Part shown: one piece after another, positions 58,768 through 64,000 of the stretch | How the letters are laid out: each line of letters opens with the position of its first letter | How positions within the stretch are numbered: the first letter of the stretch is position 1 | Assembly (NCBI RefSeq): GCF_025934275.1 | Contig: NZ_JAICYI010000004.1 | Location: forward strand, 1-64,000 | DNA from: Phenylobacterium sp. | GTDB lineage: Bacteria; Pseudomonadota; Alphaproteobacteria; Caulobacterales; Caulobacteraceae | DNA length: 64,000 nucleotides | Direction: 5' to 3' | Program-made: the position numbers and the translations under genes | The notes under the pieces: model-generated | The model's input: only the letters and a program-made list of their open reading frames with translations | What the model was told of the DNA's origin: nothing | Database searches by the model: none

Positions 58768-60216
58768 ATGCGTGCGTGGAGGTTGATCGGCGGCGCCTTG
58801 GCCGCTGTCCTGCTGGCGTCTGCGCCGGCGCTGGCCAATCCCAGGAACGCGCTCGACGCCTATGTCGCCAAGCCCGATCCGGCGTTCGGCTGGAAAGTGG
58901 TCAAGCAGCTCTCCGGGCCCGGCTATCACGCCGCGGTGCTCGACCTCGCCTCGCAGAGCTGGCTCACGCCGAAGCAGGTCGACCACACGGTCTGGCATCA
59001 CTGGCTGACGGTGATCGTGCCGGACAAGGTCGCCCACCGCACCGGCTTCATGTTCATCACCGGCGGCAAGATCGGCGATCCCGCGCCGGACAAGGCCACC
59101 GAGCGCTTCGCCAAGATGGCGCTGGAGACCAACTCGGTGGTTTCCGAGCTGGATGACGTGCCCAACCAGCCGCTGCGCTTCACCGAGGATCCCAAGCCGC
59201 GGGTCGAGGACGAGATCATCGCCTACCAGCAGGCCAAGTTCGCCCGTGACCGCAATCCGCTCGACCTCGTTCGCCTGCCGATGGTCAAGAGCGGCACAGC
59301 CGCCATGACCGCGATCCAGCAGTACCTGGCGACCCCGGAGGGCGGGAAACTGCCGCTCGACCACTTCGTGGTCTCCGGCGGCTCGAAACGCGCCTGGACC
59401 ACCTGGCTGGTGGGCGCGCTCGATCCGCGCGTCGTGGCGATCATCCCGATCGTCATCAACGTGCTCGACGTCGACGCCACCACCCGTCACCACTGGGAGG
59501 CGATGGGCTACTTCTCGCCCGCCCTGAAGGACTATGTCGACAACGGGCTGATCCCGAACATGATCGGCAAGCCCGGCATCGAGGCGGTGAACAAGATCGA
59601 GGATCCCCTCAACTACCGGGACCGGCCCTCGATGAAGATGCCGAAGTACATCATCAACGCCGTCGGCGACGAGTACTTCCCGCCGGACAACACCCGCTTC
59701 AGCTACCATCTGCTGCCGCAGGTGAAGCGGCTTCGCATGATCCCGAACTCCAAGCATTCAACGGCGGGCACCGACATCAGCGACAGCATGACCGCCTTCT
59801 ACGCCGCGATCCTCGATCACCGGCCGATCCCGAACTATGCGTGGAGCGTCGGCAAGGACGGGGCGATCGTCCTGCATTCCGACGTCAAGCCGATGGAGGT
59901 CTACCTCTGGCAGGGGACCAACCCGAACGCCCGCGACTTCCGGGTCGACACCATCGGCAAGGTGTTCACCTCGACGCGGCTATCGCCTCGGCCGGACGGG
60001 ACCTATCGCGGCGACGTGCCCAAGCCGAAGACCGGCTTCACCGCCTATTTCCTCGAGGTGCTCTACCCCAGCGGGACCAAGTACCCGTTCAAGTTCACCA
60101 CCGAGGTGTACGTGAAGCCCGATGTCTATCCCTACCGCTGGAAAGACGCCCGGCCGATCATCGCCCCCGACGCCAAGTGGAAGCCGGCCGCCGAGGCGCT
60201 GAAATCGAAGGACTGA
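58768..60216 (+). CDS. PhoPQ-activated pathogenicity-related (PqaA-like) exported protein
   Basis: 482 residues. Signal peptide about 1-23 (ALA-NP). Alpha/beta-hydrolase-like PF10142 layout: NALDAYVAKPDPAFGWKVV, SGGSKRAWTTWLVGALDPRV (about 210-229, Ser in GGSKR), PKYIINAVGDEYFPPDNTRF and a C-terminal beta domain. Family members are periplasmic; PqaA of Salmonella is linked to peptide resistance, other roles unproven. ATG 58768 has GGGAGGGACTGAC. It is divergent from the carboxylesterase. Confidence 0.82.
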   Translation: MRAWRLIGGALAAVLLASAPALANPRNALDAYVAKPDPAFGWKVVKQLSGPGYHAAVLDLASQSWLTPKQVDHTVWHHWLTVIVPDKVAHRTGFMFITGGKIGDPAPDKATERFAKMALETNSVVSELDDVPNQPLRFTEDPKPRVEDEIIAYQQAKFARDRNPLDLVRLPMVKSGTAAMTAIQQYLATPEGGKLPLDHFVVSGGSKRAWTTWLVGALDPRVVAIIPIVINVLDVDATTRHHWEAMGYFSPALKDYVDNGLIPNMIGKPGIEAVNKIEDPLNYRDRPSMKMPKYIINAVGDEYFPPDNTRFSYHLLPQVKRLRMIPNSKHSTAGTDISDSMTAFYAAILDHRPIPNYAWSVGKDGAIVLHSDVKPMEVYLWQGTNPNARDFRVDTIGKVFTSTRLSPRPDGTYRGDVPKPKTGFTAYFLEVLYPSGTKYPFKFTTEVYVKPDVYPYRWKDARPIIAPDAKWKPAAEALKSKD

Positions 60217-60228
60217 CGGGCCGCCCGG

Positions 60229-61269
60229 CTAGTACCCCGCCATCCGCCCATTCGGCTTCCCGTCGACGATCTGGTCGAGGTACTCGCTGAGGCCATAGCC
60301 CACCAGCCCGCCGCAGCGGTATTCCGTCATCCCCTCGGTGATGCGGGTCTGCAGCTCCTGCCCGTCCGGCGTCTTGCGGCGGTTGCGCAAGGGGATCAGG
60401 GACATCACCTTGCCGCTGACCTCGTAGGTCTTTCCAGCCTCGGTCCTGACCTTGGCGCGCAGCGCCGTCTGGTAGTCGCGCTCGTCCCAGTCGCTGTCGA
60501 TGACGCACGCCTCGATCAGGTCGTAGGTCCCGTCTCGGAACACCATGCCGCCTTGGCGCGCGCCCCCTTTGCCGTCGCCGATCACCGACAGCATCATCCC
60601 GAAGTCGCGGCCGAAGTTCATTGGGCACCACCGGTACCAGTCGATGGCCTGCCAGTGGCGCGGGCCCCACGACTTGTCGCGCAGGCCGAAGCCGTCGATC
60701 TCGAAGCGCTCGTCGCCGATCGAGATCTCCCCCTTCGCTGCGCAATGCTGCTCGTAGTGCGCGCGGGCGAACGACCTTTCCGGATCGATCTCCAGCGCCG
60801 AGCCGTCCTCGCGCACGGTTTCGCCGCCGTACATCGGCGAGACGCCTTCATATTCGAGCTCGACCGTGCAGGGGACCTGCGGGTTCTCCTTGAACGCAGC
60901 CCGCGGCTCGGCCATCTCCAGCGGCCGCTCCAGCAGCAGCGCCTTGCCCGAGTAGCTCACCTTGAGCCGCTTGAAGGGCTCGACCACCTCCACCCTCAGG
61001 CCGCCGGCGTCCATCGCCTTGTTCCCCTCGATCGGCGGGCGGCCGAACATGAATCCGATCCGTCCGTCCGGCAGGTAGAGGCAGACGCTCATCTCGGCGT
61101 AGTTCTCGTTCGGCCGATTGCCGATGCGGAACCAGCCGCCCGCCTTCCGCACCGGGTCGAAGACGTTGAAGTACATGCTTTCGTTGTAGTTCTTGGCCTC
61201 GCCGGGATCGTGAGGGTATTCGTCCTGCGGCTCGAGGCGGGTCTTCAGGCCCGCGGGTCTCCTGGCCAT
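60229..61269 (-). CDS. DUF7064/DUF7065-like (AttH-related) protein
   Basis: 346 residues. NYNESMYFNVFDPVRKAGGW, FMFGRPPIEGNKAMDAGGLR and GFGLRDKSWGPRHWQAIDWY, then a C-terminal KSWG-type lobe, are the two-lobe beta-barrel pattern of AttH/hydroxyneurosporene-synthase-like proteins seen in mycobacteria and sphingomonads. The function is unknown; ligands are thought to be lipids or terpenoids. The ATG at 61269 has GGGAGGCCGCC; a start at 61296 would add nine residues without a ribosome-binding site. It converges on the PqaA-like gene. Confidence 0.7.
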   Translation of the reverse strand: MARRPAGLKTRLEPQDEYPHDPGEAKNYNESMYFNVFDPVRKAGGWFRIGNRPNENYAEMSVCLYLPDGRIGFMFGRPPIEGNKAMDAGGLRVEVVEPFKRLKVSYSGKALLLERPLEMAEPRAAFKENPQVPCTVELEYEGVSPMYGGETVREDGSALEIDPERSFARAHYEQHCAAKGEISIGDERFEIDGFGLRDKSWGPRHWQAIDWYRWCPMNFGRDFGMMLSVIGDGKGGARQGGMVFRDGTYDLIEACVIDSDWDERDYQTALRAKVRTEAGKTYEVSGKVMSLIPLRNRRKTPDGQELQTRITEGMTEYRCGGLVGYGLSEYLDQIVDGKPNGRMAGY

Positions 61270-61368
61270 GGCGGCCTCCCTGGTATTTGCGCGCATGGTT
61301 ACGCGCCTGACCCGAGGGAGGCCAAGCGACTCCTTTCCCGGGCCGGGGCCGGGCCTCTATGAAGGCGC

Positions 61369-62550
61369 ATGCTGCCCCCCGTCGCCCGCCCCGAGGTGCT
61401 CGCGCTTCGCGCGTCCAAAATCCGCGATGTCGCCAACGCCGCCTGGGGCCGCAAGGACGTGCTCACCTTCTGGTTCGGCGAGAGCGACCGGGCGACGCCG
61501 GACTTCATTCGCGCCCGCGCCGCCCAGGCCCTCGCCGAGGGGCGGACCTTCTACACCCACAACCTGGGCACGGCCGAGCTGCGCGCGGCGCTCGCCGCCT
61601 ACCTCACCGGCCTGCACGGCCGCCCGATCGGCGAGCGGCGGATCGCGGTGACCAACTCCGGCGTGAACGCCCTGATGATCGCCGCCCAGGCGGTGGTCTC
61701 GCCGGGCGATCGCGTCGTGGCGGTGACGCCGGTCTGGCCGAACGTGGTGGAGATCCCGCGCATCCTGTCGGCCGAGGTCGTGGGCGTCCCGCTCGAGCCC
61801 GCGCAGGGGAGATGGCGGCTCGACGTCGAGCGTCTGCTGGCCGCGCTGACGCCCGGGACGAAGGCGCTGTTCCTGAACTCGCCGAACAATCCGACCGGCT
61901 GGACGCTGCCCGCGGCGGGCCGTTCGCCGATCCTCGCCCATTGTCGCAAGCACGGCATCTGGCTCGTCGCCGACGATGTCTATGAAAGGATCACCTTCGC
62001 ACCGGAGACGAGCGCGCCCTCGTTCCTGGCGCTCGCGGAGGACGGCGACCGGGTGATCGGCGCCAACTCCTTCTCCAAGGCCTGGCGGATGACCGGCTGG
62101 CGGCTGGGCTGGCTGGTGCTGCCGCCCGCGCTGGTGGCCGCCGTGGGCGTGCTCCTCGAATACAACACGTCCTGCGCGCCCGATTTCGTGCAGGCCGCAG
62201 CGGTGGATGCGCTCGCCCAGGGCGAGCCGCACGTCGCCGAGATCCGCGCCGAGCTTGCCGCCGCGCGCGACCAGGTGCTCGCGGGCCTGCGGGCCCTGCC
62301 TGGCGTCGAGGCGCCGGAGCCGGACGGCGGCATGTACGCCTTCTTCCGGATCGAAGGCTGCACGGACAGCGTGGCGCTCGCCAGGCAGCTGATCGATGAG
62401 GCCGGTCTTGGCCTCGCCCCCGGCGTCGCCTTCGGGCCGGAAGGCGAGGGCTGGCTCCGCTGGTGCTTCGCCAACCGGCCGGAGAAGAACGCGCTCGGCC
62501 TCGAGCGGCTGACGCGGTTCCTCGCCACCTCAACCGCTTGTCAGACTTAG
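61369..62550 (+). CDS. PLP-dependent class I/II aminotransferase
   Basis: 393 residues. PLP lysine in NSFSKAWRMTGWRLG (about 225-239), Tyr/Asp pair in VADDVYERITF (about 201-211), NSPNNPTGW (about 170-178) and the C-terminal Arg in GEGWLRWCFAN. Aspartate/aromatic-like; substrate not assignable. The ATG at 61369 has GAAGGCGC. Its end overlaps the next convergent gene by four bases. Confidence 0.87.
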   Translation: MLPPVARPEVLALRASKIRDVANAAWGRKDVLTFWFGESDRATPDFIRARAAQALAEGRTFYTHNLGTAELRAALAAYLTGLHGRPIGERRIAVTNSGVNALMIAAQAVVSPGDRVVAVTPVWPNVVEIPRILSAEVVGVPLEPAQGRWRLDVERLLAALTPGTKALFLNSPNNPTGWTLPAAGRSPILAHCRKHGIWLVADDVYERITFAPETSAPSFLALAEDGDRVIGANSFSKAWRMTGWRLGWLVLPPALVAAVGVLLEYNTSCAPDFVQAAAVDALAQGEPHVAEIRAELAAARDQVLAGLRALPGVEAPEPDGGMYAFFRIEGCTDSVALARQLIDEAGLGLAPGVAFGPEGEGWLRWCFANRPEKNALGLERLTRFLATSTACQT

Positions 62551-63215
62551 CTGGGCTTGTCCGCGGGAGGCGCTTGCGCGTCGGCGGGCTTGTCCGCCGG
62601 CGTCGGCGCATCGGCCGCCGCCGGATCGGACGGCTTCGGGGCAGCGGCGTCGGCGGCCGGCGCAGCCTCCTCCTCGGCGTTGACCTTGAAGGCCGGGCCC
62701 ATCAGCAGCGCGCGTTTCTGCAGCGCATCGGCGGTCGCCATGCAGCGGCGCGGCGGCTCCCAGCTCATCCACTCCTGGGCGATCTGCGCCTTGGTCACGC
62801 CCGGTGTGACGGTCCAGACCGCGTGGCCCTTGGCGACCGCGGCAGCCCCAACGGAGTTGATCGGCCTCAGGCTCGCCTTCTCGGCGGCGGTCATCGCGGC
62901 CTGCAGCTTGCCGAGGTCCTTGCGGCCCTGGCGCTGCGTCTCGGCATAGACCTTCAGGTCGTCGGAAAGATTGGAGCCCGGCCGGCGGAACTCCGATTCG
63001 ATGCGGGTGACCTCGGGCATCACCTGGTCGTGCAGGTCGAGGTAGCCGCGCAGAGCCCCGTAGCACCAGGCGACGAACTGGTAGTCGTCCTTCGGCGCGC
63101 CGGCCGGCAGCGGCGCCTCCGCGGCGGGCGCGGCGTCCGTCGCCTGGGCTGCGGCGGCGGCCGCATCGGGCTGATCGGCCAGGAAAAGGGCGAGGGCGAA
63201 CGCGAGCGCGGGCAT
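62547..63215 (-). CDS. Hypothetical exported protein with Ala/Pro-rich tail
   Basis: 222 residues. Short signal-like start (MPALAFALALFLADQPDA), Ala-rich linker, a folded domain about 45-160 (YQFVAWCYGALRGYLDLHDQ, GRKDLGKLQAAMTAAEKASL, WMSWEPPRRCMATADALQKR) with two cysteines, and a disordered Ala/Pro/Asp tail (ADAPTPADKPADAQAPPADK). ATG 63215 has GAGG upstream, after a TTG in frame. No family recognised; conserved hypothetical style. It overlaps the aminotransferase end and lies 25 bases after the oxoprolinase gene. Confidence 0.65.
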   Translation of the reverse strand: MPALAFALALFLADQPDAAAAAAQATDAAPAAEAPLPAGAPKDDYQFVAWCYGALRGYLDLHDQVMPEVTRIESEFRRPGSNLSDDLKVYAETQRQGRKDLGKLQAAMTAAEKASLRPINSVGAAAVAKGHAVWTVTPGVTKAQIAQEWMSWEPPRRCMATADALQKRALLMGPAFKVNAEEEAAPAADAAAPKPSDPAAADAPTPADKPADAQAPPADKPS

Positions 63216-63240
63216 CAACCAACCTCAGAACCAATGCGCG

Positions 63241-64000
63241 TCAGGCGCCGCCGGCCAAGCCGAAACCGCCGCCCCCGGGGGTCTCGATCTCGATGACGTC
63301 GCCGGCCGCGACCTGCACGGAGAAGCAGCCGTCGAGTGGTGTAACCGCGCCGTCGCCCCCGATCAAACGCTGAGCCCCGGCCTGCGCCGCCCCGCCGCCG
63401 GCGAGCCCCTGCGGCGCATGCTCGCGGCGCGATGACAAAAGGGCCGCCTGCATGGGCGCGAGGAAGCGGATCCGCCGCACCGCGCCGTCGCCGCCGGGCT
63501 TCGCGCCGGCGCCCCCCGAGCCGCGCCGCACCCCGAACGCCTCCACACGCACCGGGAAGCGCCGCTCCAGGATCTCCGGATCGGTCAGCCGCGAGTTGGT
63601 CATGTGGGTGTGCACGGCGCTCGCGCCGGCCGCCTCGGCCGTGGCTCCCGCGCCGCCGCAGACGGTCTCGTAGTACTGACGCTCGGCGTCGCCGAAGGTG
63701 AAGTTGTTCATCGTGCCCTGGCTGTTGGCCATGACGCCCAGCGCGGCATAGAGCGCGTCGACCACGTGTTGGCTGGTCTCCACATTGCCGGCGACCACCG
63801 CAGCCGGCGGGGCGGGGTCCAGCATCGAGCCCGGCCGCACGAGGATCTTCAGCGGCTCCAGGCAGCCGGAATTCAGCGGGATGTCGTCATCCACCAGGGT
63901 GCGGAAGACGTAGAGCGCCGCCGCGTCGACGATCGCCGAGGGGGCGTTGAAGTTGGAGCCGAGTTGACCGGCGCTGTCGGTGAAGTCGAGCACCGCCTCG
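63241..64000 (-). CDS. Hydantoinase B / 5-oxoprolinase family protein (5' part beyond window)
   Basis: The C-terminal 253 or so residues of a larger ATP-dependent amidohydrolase. Features: TDSAGQLGSNFNAPSAIVDA, VAGNVETSQHVVDALYAALG, the SQGTMNNFTFGDAERQYYET core and GAGASAVHTHMTNSRLTDPE typical of HyuB. It ends with GDVIEIETPGGGGFGLAGGA. HyuB with HyuA, or the fused OPLAH, opens 5-oxoproline or hydantoin rings. Whether this is HyuB alone or the fused form depends on sequence beyond 64000. Confidence 0.88.
   Translation of the reverse strand, partial: EAVLDFTDSAGQLGSNFNAPSAIVDAAALYVFRTLVDDDIPLNSGCLEPLKILVRPGSMLDPAPPAAVVAGNVETSQHVVDALYAALGVMANSQGTMNNFTFGDAERQYYETVCGGAGATAEAAGASAVHTHMTNSRLTDPEILERRFPVRVEAFGVRRGSGGAGAKPGGDGAVRRIRFLAPMQAALLSSRREHAPQGLAGGGAAQAGAQRLIGGDGAVTPLDGCFSVQVAAGDVIEIETPGGGGFGLAGGA

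Noticed and set aside
1-64000. CRISPR arrays, insertion sequences, phage or conjugation genes, toxin-antitoxin or other defence systems
   Set aside because: I looked for spaced direct repeats, transposase motifs and the usual defence domains and saw none; the only tandem DNA repeat found is the 15-base coding one at 43382-43422.

Overview
The window is high-GC DNA (roughly 70% by eye, with very strong G/C preference at third codon positions) from an alphaproteobacterium, most probably of the order Caulobacterales (Caulobacter/Phenylobacterium-like). The support is a podJ-type polarity gene, an UrcA-family protein, an aa3-type oxidase subunit IV-like protein, an alphaproteobacterial-style LexA-like box, GANTC (CcrM) sites ahead of podJ, and a large acyl-CoA dehydrogenase repertoire. 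I found no rRNA, tRNA, CRISPR array, insertion sequence or prophage. Genes are dense, mostly single or in pairs, with frequent convergent overlaps.

Layout. 1-4.3 kb: small membrane or exported proteins, cysteine synthase, and a small gene split by an in-frame TAG. 4.3-12.2 kb: six acyl-CoA dehydrogenases in tandem on the minus strand, one short and five long paralogues, with repeats in three spacers and a good extended -10 promoter in a fourth. 12.3-18 kb: an MprF-like lipid aminoacyltransferase, podJ and small envelope genes. 18-21.3 kb: pdeM and its DEXH helicase, behind a near-match SOS box. 21.5-30.7 kb: a saccharopine-dehydrogenase-like enzyme, a MetX-like hydrolase with an internal deletion, an esterase and TPR pair, a quinohemoprotein dehydrogenase, an SDR and an MFS carrier. 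30.7-36.8 kb: M28 peptidase, methyltransferase, thiolase, CAP protein, cytochrome c, NUDIX hydrolase and a 5'-truncated protease relic. 36.8-41 kb: MFS carrier and a divergent Baeyer-Villiger monooxygenase/SDR pair around a perfect FNR/FixK-type box. 41-52.3 kb: MscS, CorA and TSUP transporters, an MBL hydrolase, an exported protein, cupin, pirin and many small proteins. 52.4-56.8 kb: Crp/Fnr regulator, GPH carrier, acyl-CoA thioesterase, copC-copD. 56.9-64 kb: carboxylesterase, PqaA-like protein, DUF7064-like protein, aminotransferase and the C-terminal part of an oxoprolinase-type protein cut by the window end.

How the genes fit together. The dehydrogenases, thiolase, thioesterase, Baeyer-Villiger enzyme, SDRs and esterases suggest aerobic catabolism of fatty-acid-like or alicyclic carbon. 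The five long dehydrogenases keep a Glu at the helix-G position, while the short one lacks a catalytic base at both known sites. That is the pattern expected for two-subunit (alpha2beta2) dehydrogenases of the sterol side-chain type. The most interesting unexplained signal is that four of the five long paralogues carry an AT-rich, rare-codon island at the same place in the gene. Three decayed genes (23319-23972, 36312-36776, 3872-4093) show ongoing gene loss.
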